A program made the translations under genes and the position numbers. This document shows, piece after piece, positions 13,302-25,062 of a stretch of 64,000 nt of DNA. The notes beneath the pieces are model-generated. The model was given only the letters and a program-made list of their open reading frames with translations, made no database searches and was not told where the DNA came from. The stretch spans positions 36,501,828-36,565,827 of the forward strand of contig NC_079876.1 of NCBI RefSeq assembly GCF_029227915.1. The letters run 5' to 3'. The first letter of the stretch is position 1. Each line of letters begins with the position of its first letter. The DNA comes from Hydractinia symbiolongicarpus (Eukaryota; Cnidaria; Hydrozoa; Anthoathecata; Hydractiniidae).

Positions 13302-13867
13302 AAGAACAATTGTTACTTTGATGGAATCAAAGAACTCTGAGCAATTCCTGTAGATGGACATAAACCAATTGTTTGCATAGGATCTTCATTATCAACTTAA
13401 AAAAACGCATTTTGAACCATGCTGCCGTTTCATAATGATAAAAAATAATCACGCAGTGACTTAAACCAATTTGGCTATTGATGTATTACATTTACCAGAA
13501 ATGTGGCATATCGCATTGCAGTGTTAATGTAAATACAGTTATCTTTCACTTGGTGCTGGATACAAGGAATGGTTCATACAAACATGGACAAATGTTTTTC
13601 CTGTTAAAGAATTTAAGATAACAAGATATTTGCGATACATATCTCATGAAGTTCACGGCTAAAAGCAACAGTTGGTATAGATGCAACATTTTGACTTGAT
13701 GTATCCTACGGGAAATGCTACAAGAAATTCCTTTCGAATGATGATTTTATGCACAACAATCCGCTGGTAGTAGTTGATTGCTTTTCCGATACTCAAGAAT
13801 ACATTATGTGGAAATATCCAATTAAATCTGAAACTTTAAAAATATTTAAAAGAATACTTCATAACTA
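13302..13867 (+). pseudogene. Decayed protein-coding remnant, product not recognised
   Basis: Three collinear segments give protein-like translations broken by stops and frameshifts. The first (13302-13530) reads NNCYFDGIKEL, stop, AIPVDGHKPIVCIGSS, and later TRNVAYRIAVLM with further stops. The second (13530-13661) is open and includes LGAGYKEWFIQTWTNVFPV and ITRYLRYISHEVHG. The third (13660-13867) reads KATVGIDATF, stop, LDVSYGKCYKKFLSNDDF, NPLVVVDCFSDTQEYIMW, and ends KRILHN followed by TAA. A one-base shift separates the second and third segments. A pyrimidine-rich acceptor (TATTTTTTTAG) precedes the first segment, so it could be one large exon or an old retrocopy. I do not recognise the family. 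At least four in-frame stops and one or more shifts make it a pseudogene. Confidence 0.45.
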
Positions 13868-16800
13868 AGAATTTTTCAAATATTTTTAATATAGATATAT
13901 ACGTAGCGATTTCGAATATTTGAATTCCTGACTGTCCTTTTAAATGCTATACTTTCATAAAAACATTCACGGCATACATGAACTGAAATTTTCAGAATGA
14001 CTTCTGCGGTTAATTTAGAGTAACAATCACATTAACTCCGTTTCACAAACACAACCACCTAATTCTGTTCCAATATTGTAAATTCTTCAAGCCAATTCAA
14101 AGCTAAATGCGACAAAAACGGGACAAAAATTTGCACATAAAATAGGGATATTACCACCTACATCCGAATAAAGTCATTCCTTGTATGTAATGTTTATCTT
14201 CTTCTGTAAATTTAGGCCATCACAAAATCGTTATCTTCATTTTCTTATCCAGGTAGGAAATGAGAAGAAAAATTACATCTTAAATAATGCTTAAAGTCAG
14301 TTTGAGTTGATCAAACATCATGTTGGAGAGTTATTTGATGGAAAATCCTTTCATATTTTTAATTAAAAAATATCCATATATTAAAAAGACATGTAAAATT
14401 AATACTCACATTAAACCATAAACTCATAATAACATTTTTGGCGAATCCAATTTTCGCAAAAACCACCACCTCGCTAAATTCGCAAGAATTAATTTCCACG
14501 AAAATTCTCTATCACGAGAAGTTCATAGCTACGTTTTAAGCATCTTATTCTTGAACTTACGCGCTTTAGTTTTGATGAGAATGACGGGTGTTTCCGAACC
14601 AAATGACATATCATTTTCTTTGTGTCCAACATTCAAAACTGTCTTAAGAAAGGCAAAAAAAATCTTAATACCATTAAATACCTGTTTGTTTCTGCTTTTA
14701 GTCTCTTGTTGCATGCACATGCCTAAACGTTTTCGTAACTTTTAGCAGGACCTAAATTGAGAATATCGTGTAAACTATACTCATGGTAAAAGCTTTGCTA
14801 CAAATTGAAATTCTTATTGAATATCAACACAAAGTAATACAAAATTACACGCTCTTTGACGGGTAAAGATGTTTAGTTTACTAAATTATTGAAAAACATT
14901 TTTCTTTTGCCCTTGTAGATTGTTCCTTTGATCTTATCAACTAGTTCATTTTTATGCAAAACATTTTTTATGCTGTTGTGTTGATTACAATAATCCATTT
15001 TTTGCTGGAGACGATTCTCCATTAGCAAGAACAGCAACTGCAGAATTTTTTGAATAGAATTAAGTTTAATAGTGTGATTACATTTCAAGAAATTATATAA
15101 TTATCTCTCGTCACCCTTTATAATGTTCATACTGAATAAGTCGTACGTATTCGCTAGGCGGTGACTGTTTAGCGAATAACTTCATTTTCGTTGAAGTCAT
15201 GTGTATCACGCCCACTCATTTCGGTAGCCATATATGATCTGCATCTGTTTTTGTATTAATATCGCTACACGAGCAACAAAAATCAATTTCCACATTACTT
15301 GCAAACCAACGTTCACACATAATTTAATCGGAACCATTCGTTATACAGTCGATTTGTTTTTCACATTACGTGTCAACTACGCAGACAACTTCCACACACG
15401 AATTTAATTCACATTCGAAAAGTAGTCGTATTTTCGTCGAGTCACAATCTCATCGTTCAATTTCAATATCAATTTTGATGTCTTAATTACAGCCTGTGTG
15501 ACCACTCTATACTTAGCTGCAATAACACCCAAAAGTCTTAAGCTTAGTTATTACAGGGGACGAAACTAGAAAAGGAAAAAAATGTCGATATACTTCAATG
15601 CACTCTATTCTAAAGTTGAAATAATTGTCTGGTTGACTTTTCCTGCTTGTTTATACTTTGCTAATCGTAAACTCGTCTAATTTCTTAACACAAGTCGGAA
15701 GTTGACTGTTGTTAACAACATGCAGCAACGAAAAAAAATGTGAAAAATTATAAAGTGCTTTTTCGTATTGCCGTGTCGTCTGTCACGCTTCCAACATTAC
15801 CATCCAGAGCAAATAATATTGTATATTTTTCACAAACAGAAAAAAGTAGAACAAAAAGGTGTCACAAAGTTAATGAACATGTAGTAAACAATACATTTTG
15901 TATTCCCCGGAAATACATTTATCTGGCAATGAACAACTTTCAAGTTATTTTTCAATTCATTACAACAGTGTCAGTAAAATAGGTCGATAGAAAACAGTAT
16001 TACAATAAGTTGTCATAATAGATACGACTTGCATAACAATTACATTTCCTTAGCACTAAATATAACTTTTCAATTATTGATCACATTCTGAAGGAGATTT
16101 CATTTATACGGCATGTTCTTCCACGAGGAGCAATTAAATAGTATTGTCAGATTGCAAGGGTGCAGTTGTTTTCTCACTTCTGTGATGCCCATCAGAACCT
16201 GGAACTTCATATAACTTTTATACAGTTAAAGTTCTTTTTCGCTTACAAGTAAAGGCTGGTGGGTTAAATACATTTCAACAACAATAAATATAGCAACATT
16301 TCGCATTCATACTTTCAGACTTGATTAAGCCATAAAATAATGCAGTATTCTTTAGCGTAACAGGTTATTTAAATGGCAGAGAAGACAATGGGTTGGATAA
16401 AACATGGGACATAATCGACATAGCTGTCCCGTACTGATCAAAAGTTCTTCAGCGGCTTCTTACTCTTTAAGGGAAACCTTCCCTTTTTGTCACTAAACTT
16501 CCCGAAGACTAGTTCAATCTGCATTGCCATGTAAATATTCTATACTCTCTTTACCCAACTCTTGTTTTTATGCAAGACACAAACCATGAAAGCACAGACA
16601 GTGCTTGATTGGAAAGCTGAGTAAGATATCAATGATATTCTCATCGTAATCCGTACCCAGAAAGTTTCTATGTACACTTATATAATCGGTCTCTCATATG
16701 ACTCGTCAGCAGGTTATACCACGCTTTTCCGTCCTGATAGCGACGTTTATTAACTCTCAAATAAAGGTCGGATTTCAGAAGTTAATTGTTAAAAAAATCA

Positions 16801-17026
16801 ACCAAAATAATCTTTTATGTGTATGAGATACTGTACGGCAAGAATTCATCAAATCGTTTCATTTCAATATGACCTATCGGAAACAGAAACATGTATTTTA
16901 ATGGAAACACAATTATGCAAACGTGTTAGATTAAATTGTTGTATCGCAAGTTCGCGTGAACAATACCTTTGTAAATTTGATACCTTGTATTGCATTTTGT
17001 GGCTTAATTAACCAAGTACAAACTTA
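13868..17026. other. Gene-poor AT-rich stretch
   Basis: I see no gene, repeat array or RNA gene here. Short open frames are scattered on both strands without splice context, conserved motif or recognisable product. Confidence 0.45.
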
Positions 17027-17815
17027 ATCTTTTAAATGAATGTTCATAGCTGCAAATCAGGTGTAGGATTTTTCTTCTGCTCGATTTTATTTTTATTTGT
17101 CTAAAAATGTTTACAATAAGTTAAAATCTTAAACATCATAAAAGGAAGAAGGGATGGGTTTGAATAAGACATGCCACATTGTTTATTAAGAAGTAAACAT
17201 TAGGAATTTTAAGAATATTAGAAAGAAGTAGACGCAGGATTCAAAATATCAAATTTTTGAAAAAACACAACAATTGCGATCAAACTTCACCTTTTTTATA
17301 GAGAAAAATATTAGATACCATGAGCATGCTGCAAATATACCTTTTGGTAAAAACAGCTTTGACAACATGGACGGCAAATTGTCAAAATTAGTTATACATT
17401 GCTATGAAAGTTCTATTTGAAACTTCTTTTAAATATATGTTCATGGAAGAGCATCAGGTGTAGGATATTTCTTCTGGTCCATTTTTTTTGTATTGTTTTG
17501 TTTCTAAAAATTTTACAATAAAATGTTAACACATAAATATCATAACAAAGAAAAAAGGGTTCAGTTTGAGAAATACATACCAAATTGTGTGTTTAGAAGT
17601 AGAAATTAGGACTTTTAAGAAATTAGTAAGTATCAGACGCAAATGTTTAAAAAAATCAATTGTTTGAAAAACAGAGTAATTGCAGTTATTTAGAATGATA
17701 CCTTTGTATAGAGAACAATATCCGATACCATGAGTTGCTGGAAATATGTCTTTTGGTAAAAACGGCTTTGACAACATCAACGGCAAATTGTCTATTGCAA
17801 TGAAAAGTCAATTTC
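17027..17815. repeat. Diverged tandem duplication, unit about 398 bp
   Basis: Two head-to-tail copies begin near 17041 and 17439. Both carry TGTTCATRG, then ATCAGGTGTAGGATWTTTCTTCTG, then a run of matching sequence including TTGGTAAAAAC, GCTTTGACAACAT and CGGCAAATTGTC near the right end. Identity is moderate, with many substitutions and small indels, so the duplication is old. No open frame is shared by the two copies. Confidence 0.75.
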
Positions 17816-18293
17816 AAACGCAACTATTTCAAGAAGTAATTTAACTATTTAATAACTGAACATTTAAAAAAACTTTCTTTCTAGAAAAAGTTCACTCTTT
17901 CAAGATACAAATCGTTAGAGGTTTAATCAACTGTTGAAATTGTTGATATTTGGCAAGTTTTTTTTTTAAGGAAACAAATTAATTAATTGGCATATTTTTT
18001 AATGAAGTTTTTTGCTGCTATTATTAACTGTACTTGTATTGTATGTTGTGGAAACAAAAGCACGTTTTAATAATAAGTGGACTTTATGAAAAATGTGGCA
18101 TTTTCTGGTTCTTTTTTAATATTTAAAATTCATAAAAAAACTCGTCACGAAAAATTTATTATATATAAAAAAATATTTTTTGGTTTCAAATTGATTATAT
18201 ATGAAAAAATATTTTTTTGTTATAAACTATTCTAAAAACGTAGAAAAATTTATAGCAATTATATCCAAAAATTTTTATATATAAGAATTTTGT

Positions 18294-19232
18294 GATGGGA
18301 GATGGAGTTCACCAAATAGAAATAACAGTATAGTAAAATAGTAGAATTCACCTATAGCAACAAATTTTAAACAGAAACAACAAAATTAGGGAGATGGAAT
18401 TCACCTATAGTAGCAAATTTTAGGTGCCGACAATAAAATTAGTAAATACTGTAAATAGCAAATAAAAAAATATTAATATTAAATACTGTACAATTAGTTA
18501 AGAAGATCGAATTCATTCTTTTAAAAAAACAACAACAACAAAAGGTGGGATGGAATTCACCCGGAACAACTAATTATAAAAGTAACAACAAGATTGGGCA
18601 GATGGAATTAACTTATGACAACAAATTTTTAACAGAAACAACACAACAACAAAATTAGGAGATGGAATTCACCTACAGCAACAAATTTTATATAGCTGCA
18701 AGAAAATCAGGGAGATGGAATTCACCTATAGCAATAAATTTTAAGTGGCAACAAAACTGGACCGATGGAATTAACTTATGACAACAAATTTTTAACAGAA
18801 ACAACAAAATTAGGGAGATGGAATTCACCTATAGTAACAAGTTTTATATAGCAACAAGAAAATTAGGGAGATGGAAATCACCTATAGCAACAAATTTTAC
18901 ACAGAAACAACAAAATTAGGGAGATGGAATTCACCTATAGTAGCAAATTTTAGGTGGCGACAATAAAATTAGGGAGATGGAATTCACCTATAGCAACAAA
19001 TTTTAAGTGGCGACAACAAAATTAGGGAGATGGAATTCACCTATAGCAACAAGTTTTATATAGCAACAAGAAAATTAGGGAAATTAGGGATTCACCTATA
19101 GCAACAAATTTTATATAGCAACAACAAAATTAGGGAGATGGAATTCACCTATAGCAATAAATTTTAAGTGACAGCAAGAAAATAGGAAGACGGAATTCAC
19201 CTATAGCAACAAATTTTAAGTAGCAACAACAC
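18294..19232 (+). repeat. Minisatellite, 53-bp unit (GGAATTCACCTATAGCAAC type)
   Basis: About 17 copies of a unit with core GAGATGGAATTCACCTATAG, then CAACAAATTTTAAGTGGC, then AACAAAATTAGG. Spacing is exactly 53 bp between well-preserved units (for example at 18968 and 19021). The left third (18294-18640) is more diverged and contains microsatellite-like ACAACAACA. Variants AAGTGGC, TATATAGC and ACAGAAAC mark sub-families of units that alternate, which suggests unequal crossing-over of mixed blocks. No unit-long open frame is conserved. Confidence 0.9.
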
Positions 19233-19830
19233 ATTTGTAACAACAGAATATTTAATGAAATAGGAAAACCGAAAATAAAAGAAAACATTTAAAATTACAA
19301 TGATAAAACTGATAAAATATATTAATGAAATGAAAAATTATAAAATACTGATAAAAGTTAAAATTATAAACAATAAGCATTAAAGTACAAAAAATTAAAA
19401 AAATGTAGCTAAAATTATAAAATAATGATTAAAATTAAGTAAAAGAATAATATAAAAGGTAAAATTTGTTAAAATTTTAAACAGTAAGCATAAAAGAACA
19501 AAAGTTAAAGTAAAATTTAAAATTTAAAATCACAATGATAAAAGACAATGTAAAATAATATAAGATAGAGTAAAAATATTTATATAGAAAATGAAATTTT
19601 AAAGTCATAATACAAAAAAGATAAAATAAAATAATATGCGTAATGAAATTAAAATAATAAAATAATATGCGTAATAAAATTAAAATATTTATATAAAAGT
19701 TGCCCTGTAAAATAATAATGATAAAGACAATAAAATAATAAAATATAAAATTCTGGGTAACAAGATCAGATAGAATAAAATAACATATATGAAAGTTAAA
19801 ATTAGATGTAATAATGATGAAAAAATAGTT
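19233..19830 (+). repeat. A-rich low-complexity tract
   Basis: About 600 bases of purine-rich sequence made of AAAATTAAA, ATAAAAT and GATAAAA words with local duplications (AAAATAATATGCGTAAT occurs twice near 19630-19680). It directly follows the minisatellite and may be a degenerated continuation of it. No gene is visible. Confidence 0.7.
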
Positions 19831-20895
19831 TAATTCATTTTTTTGGATTATTTTAATTATAATTATAGTTTTTATAGAGATAGTACAGAACAGTGCATTT
19901 CATAATTTCCTTAATGTCTTCGTAAGATGTAGACTGCATGTGAAACACATTTGAATTAACTTTTTTCCCTTGATTTTAAAAAGTTTGCAGGTTGTTGAAT
20001 TGTGATTTGTAATGATTTAGTAGTTTCTGACTTGTCCACAATTTCCTGAATCCGTCACTGTACCATAGTGGGTGAAGAAAACCCTGATTGTATAAATATG
20101 AAAATTGTGAAGAGTGGATTGAGAAAACGGAAAGAATTATTGCGTGCGAAGTTTTGTACTTAACGTTAACAATGAAACATGGGGATAATAAAACAAAGCC
20201 GTCCCATAAGATTTATGATTTATACTTTAAACCGTTTTCCATTTTGATCGAACGTTTGAACAATGCCTTTTTTATTATATTTTGCATTGGGAGAAATACA
20301 CCTTTACACACAGTTATGTATTGGGAGCAAATGCTCAGCTTAACACAATCAGTTTTTTTATGTCTCTGTGTACCGTCATGCTAGCATTTCCTCCTACGAC
20401 AATATTTTGCTGAAAACAGAGAACGCACATATATTGCTGTAAAACGATCAGCTCTGTCATTTTATACACATGTTAGTATGCTACCCTTGCATCTTTATTA
20501 CAGACCTTCTTGTTTTTTACATTGAGGGCTAAGACTCGAGCTAAAAAGTTTTCAAGCAATCTATTTTAGATTTCTAAGAATAGTGCATTGTAGGATTCTT
20601 CGTGGTATATAAATATATGGTTATAAAGGCAGAAAGAAAGTTATAATAGCTTTTTTGCAATATTTATGCGATAAATTTATTTAGTCTAATATAATAATAC
20701 GAAGTGTATGTGACGGTCATAGTGGATATCGACATTTGTTGTTGTTGTTAATTTATTTATTGTCGGTTAAAATATGTACAAACAATACAATAGCTCTAAT
20801 TAAAGTGCTAATCCAAACCGACATATAGACAGAAATATAAATACTATAAAAATAAAGTAAGTGAAATCAAAAGAAAAACAAATAACATATTTATG

Positions 20896-22756
20896 TTATT
20901 GTGAACAGACATCACAAGAACAATGCTGGCCATTCCAAAATTTTATCATTTTCCTAAAAATATTCAAAGATTCTGCTGTTTTCATAATTAAGTAATTTAT
21001 TCCATAGATTTGGACCTAAGGAAGTTAAACTTTTAGTTCCGAAACTTCTGGTATTTTTTTCTTGGAACCTTGAGATTATTGACATTTTGTGATCTGACAG
21101 ATCTTTCACTTTGTTGGAAATCAAAAATGTCATGAATGTATGAAGGGTTAAGGCTATGCAAAGATTTGTAAATTTCTGTACATAGCGTTTTAAGCCTGTA
21201 AACACTCATGAAGTTCTTCCTGATTTTAAAAGCTGTTCTCGTATGTACTATCAGAGTCGTCAAATAAAAAACGCAAAGCCCTTTCTTGTATTCTTTTTAC
21301 TTTTAACAAAGATTTAGTAGATGAAAAATGCCACACTAATGGACAATAGTTAAAGTTGGAAAGTACAAAACTTTGAACAAGAGCAACCTTTGCTTTGTAA
21401 GTCAGAAACGTATCTAGTCTAACTAATGCATTCAATTGTACCGATGACTTTTTGATAAGTTCAGAAATGTGAAGATCAAATAGTCACACCCAATAACTTT
21501 ACGCTATTTTCTGTTTTGATAGTTTTATCGCCAATTGTTAAATCGTCACAATTATTATTTTTGTTCCGTGTGATTATAATGGATTGAAATTTTCCAGGAT
21601 TAGCTATCATTTTGTTATATTTCAGCCACTCTAAAGCTGTGTTTGATTCACTTTCTAACAGTTTTATTAAGTTTGTAATCGAGTTAGAGTAAGTGGAAAG
21701 GGAATTGTCATCGGCATAATTGAGAACACTAGCTTTTTTAATAAAATAAATAAAGTCGTCAATAAAAATATTGAAAAGAATAGGTCCTAGAATCGACCCT
21801 TGCGGTACACCAGATAAAATTAATTGAAACAAGCTCAAACTGTTATTTATTCGAGTAGCTTGTTTTCTATCCGAAAGGTAAGACAATATGAAAAGTAGAG
21901 ATTCATTTCTAAAACCATAAGCACTCAGTTTAGCCAGAAGTAAATCATGTGGAACACAATCAAAAGCCTTTAACAGATGCATTAAAACTGCACCTACTAC
22001 ATAGTTTTTATCTAATTTGTCTTTCCACTCTTCGAGTAACCTAATAAGAACATGTTGTGTACCATATGACGTTCTGTAAGCCGATAAAAATTCTGACAGT
22101 TTAAATTCAATACATGTAACAATTTGAGACTTAATTACTCTTTCATAGAATTTAGAAAATATACTCAACACACTAACTGGCCTATAGTTGCTCACACTAA
22201 ACTTATCTTTTCCTCCTTTTTCTAATGGAGACAAAATAGCTCTTTTAGCTCCGTCTGGGAAAACAGAAAGACGAATGCTGCTGTTTATTGTATTTGTTAT
22301 GGGTTAAATCAAATAAGGCTTTGACAATTTAACCATTTTTGCTGTAAGTTTGTCTTTCCCAGAAGCCACGCCCACTTTGATGTCACTAAAAATTTTAGAG
22401 ACTTCTGATTCACTCACTTCTTTAAAATAAAATAAATCATCATTTTTGTCACTAGGATGAGAATTTTTGATTTCAACAATTCTCGGATGATTTGTAAATT
22501 TTTCTTTTATATCATTGATAACTGTGAGCCAGCTTGCCAATCTCTTGTTGTTTAAGTGATCTGGTTTAATTCCACTACATTTTTCAACAATATTTATATA
22601 CTCGTTGTTAAAAACTTCAACAAGTTCACTATCATCCGTTATTATCTTATCATTACGAACAATCATTATTTTCTTGTTACCTGTTCCAGATTTATTTGTA
22701 ATGAAAGGTTTAACTGTTTTCCAAAAAGTTTTATTAGTTATTATTCCATTTTCCAT
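20896..22756 (-). pseudogene. LINE reverse transcriptase and C-terminal tail, inactivated
   Basis: The linker (NKTFWKTVKPF) leads into RT motifs: NYRPVSVLSIFSKFYERV, motif A, SGVPQGSILGPILFNIFI, the YADD box as NYADDNS, and NPGKFQSIII, then LLGVTI. Motif A reads LMHLLKAFDCVPHDLL. The family has MDLSKAFD, so the catalytic Asp is His (GAT to CAT) in addition to a Ser to Leu change. A TAA at 22304 interrupts ISKPYLI/PITNTINSS in an otherwise continuous frame. Further frameshifts fall at about 21476 (GVTI/FDLHISE), 21230 (DSTYE) and 21050 (KVPRKKY/FGTKSL), and one before FRKMIKFWNGQHCSCDVC. Reverse transcription by this copy is excluded. Confidence 0.88.
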
Positions 22757-24146
22757 TACGTTGTTTCTTTTTATTAAAATTATTTTTTAGACGGGATCTT
22801 GAATAAATCGCTTTTCGTAATTCTTTATTCATAAAAGGAGCCTCGTTTCCAGGCACAAATTTAGTTTTTAATGGCGCGTGCTTGTCAATGACTTTTCGAA
22901 ATATAAATACAAGTTCTTCGTAGTTTTTATTGGGATCTGTTTGATCACATTTAAAATCGACCATACTTAACTCTTCAAGAAAACTTTGCTCGTTAAAATT
23001 TTTAAAACACCTATATGATATCTCTTTTGCCTTAAGTCTCACTAAATGAGTCCTCATAAACGTGGATATCATATGGTGATGGTCACTCAGATCAGTTTCA
23101 TAAGACAAAGAGTTTTGAAAACTAGCGGGCCTATTTGTTAAAAATATATCTAGTAATGACGAGCGCGTACTTGTAAAGCACGTTTTTCCTTTAATTAGAT
23201 TTTTCAGGTTATATGTATCGCAAAGAGTAGTTAAATCACCAAAGCCTGTTGTACTTTTATCGTCACAATCAATATTCATGTCACCCATAACAACTACATT
23301 GTCATAAGATCTAAAAGCTAAGTCAAGAGAGCATTCAAGTTCAGCAAAAAATCGACTTATATTTGAAGAGTCAGGTGGTCTATATACACTAAAAATAGCC
23401 CATTTTTTGTTTCTGATTGTCAGTTCAGAACAAATAACTTCGCTATTTTCAGGTTCAAGACTTCTTAATTGTTTGCATATAAGACCTTTCTTGACATATT
23501 CCATAAGCCCCCCTCCATTTTTGTCTCTGTCTCTTCTATTTCTGATTTCATAGCTAGAAATTTTAAATTGAGCGGACGGAAACTCTTCACTAATTTTCGT
23601 TTCTGCTAAAACAAAATAATCTGGTGATATGTTACTTATAACCTCACGAGTGTCTACTATTTTGTTTCTCAAACTATTAATGTTTAAGTAACAAAGAAAA
23701 GGATTGTCTGGATTTTTAAGACGTAAATTTTTTACTTTTTCTATATCCAAATTTATATAAATTTTTACGGTATCTGTATTGTTCTCTTTCCGGGTGTTGG
23801 TTAATAACATTACATTAACAGGATAAACAGGGTGTGATCTAGATTCTACGTTTGTGTTATGTATATTATTTGTATGGTTTTCCGTGACGTTTGTACCCTC
23901 TTGGGACAAATAATTAAACCTATTTTTACTAATTACATCATAATTTTGATGGTTCCCTTGTTGAAACCGCGATGGCCCATTGGTAACTGTTCGCCAATCA
24001 TCTTTTTTACTAATTACATCATAATTTTGATGGTTCCTTTGTTGAAACCGCGATGGCGCATTGTTAACTGTTCGCCAATCATCTTTTTTGTCAACTACTT
24101 TTAACACATTAGCTTGATTAAAGCTACTTTCGCAAAGTTTAACCAC
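22734..24146 (-). pseudogene. LINE endonuclease (EEP, APE-like) domain
   Basis: 470 codons remain open. The first 90 residues contain a 27-residue unit in tandem (KKDDWRTVNNAPSRFQQ and KKDDWRTVTNGPSRFQQ), encoded by an exact 81-bp duplication at 23931 and 24012, probably from the ORF1-like linker. The EEP domain follows, with NINSLRNK (metal/DNA contact), ETKIS (catalytic Glu), KNGGGLMEYVK, YRPPDSS, GDMNID, SSLLDIFLT and SDHHHMI (catalytic His). All these family motifs look intact. The frame fails at KKKQRNGKWNNN, where the next frame resumes with NVMENGIITNKTFWK. Compared with related LINEs, roughly 20 residues of the linker seem to be missing there. This domain would nick target DNA for target-primed reverse transcription. 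Confidence 0.88.
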
Positions 24147-24429
24147 AACATTCCTATACGCTCGATTTCTGGTGTGTAGGTTACAATTGTGTCAGTGTTC
24201 GCTCTTTTTCTCTTCAGATGGATTTCTTTTATAGATTCCGTTATTTTCCTTTCCACATCCATGATACAAATATAAGCTCTATAAACTCGAAGTTTTATGA
24301 ACAGTAAAAAACAACAACAAAAAAAAACCTTTTTAAATAACAACTCTCAAAACACGTCTTATCACGACCTTAGCAAAAACCTTTTCAAAAAAACATTTTC
24401 CTTTGATGTTGTGGAAATTTTCTTTAAAG

Positions 24430-25062
24430 TCGCCGAATACGGCGCGACGTCAATAACACTACTTTAACGTCAATATCCTATATTAATTTAATGAAGCCAT
24501 TACAGCGCACTTACAATTTTGAGGCCAAATAACTTAGAAACGAGGTGGTGACGTCAATGATCACCGCGTGGGTGACAAGGGACCACTTAAGACTCATTTG
24601 GGTAATTTTTCATAAACTTGGGTCCCCGAATCCGTTTCGGAATGGACGGGTTGATTACGTCATTAAAAAACCTTCAAAACCGAATATCTCTCCAACCGTT
24701 TATCCACAGTACATGATCCTATGCATTTTCTTAATCAGCGCTTCCAGATCTTTACGATGAAGGCAACAGGTATACAAATTTTTTACAAAAATAATTTGTA
24801 TTTTGACGGGCCATGCCGACGTCAGCAAAATTCTTAAACCCTTATATTTCATTAATCACTCATCAAATCCACACGATTATATACATTTTCTTGATCAGAA
24901 GTGTAAGCTCTACACAATGGAGGAAATATGAAAACAAGTTTCTAAATTCATTTATTGTGTATTTGTACTGCTGGCGTCAGCAAAATGTCTAAAACAACCT
25001 ATATTTCTATTGTCCTTTTGCCTAAGTGGATTACTCCACAGGCCTTATCGACTTGTTTTAAA
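24430..25062 (-). repeat. Dispersed repeat family A copy
   Basis: The right edge, read on the minus strand, is AACAAGTCGATAAGGCCTGT followed by GGAGTAATCCACTTAGGC, the family A head. Inside are GACGTCAGCAAAAT (24820), ATTTTCTTGATCAG (24889) and a related ATTTTCTTAATCAGCGC (24726) that also occur near 54010 and 56490. This suggests either two overlapping copies or an internal duplication. The left edge next to the LINE 5' end is uncertain. Confidence 0.5.

Larger units (their letters stand above)
20735..24343 (-). mobile_element. Dead jockey/CR1-like non-LTR retrotransposon (LINE)
   Basis: A nearly full-length minus-strand LINE. In transcript order it holds an ORF1-like leader (24343-24150), an endonuclease/exonuclease/phosphatase domain, a reverse transcriptase, and a C-terminal tail ending CSCDVCSQ at 20896. 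An AATAAA at 20751-20756 (read on the minus strand) and a short CAA repeat close the 3' end near 20735, which is the usual layout for this group. Disabling lesions are a frameshift near 24150, a frameshift with probable internal deletion near 22745, a TAA stop at 22304, frameshifts near 21476, 21230 and 20960-21050, and loss of the motif A aspartate. The 5' boundary is uncertain and no target-site duplication was found. The 3' terminal CAA tail could help place it in a clade. Confidence 0.9.

Noticed and set aside
14551-14745. Overlapping open frames on both strands
   Set aside because: Mutually antisense, short, without conserved features; chance is sufficient.
18294-19232. CRISPR array
   Set aside because: Repeats are contiguous 53-bp units without unique spacers, in a eukaryotic setting, and there are no cas genes.
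20088-20384. 98-codon plus-strand open frame
   Set aside because: It starts at a non-ATG codon, shows no motif or splice context, and its composition is typical of AT-rich background.
24545-24760. 71-codon plus-strand open frame
   Set aside because: Falls inside a family A dispersed repeat; no related frame in the other copies.
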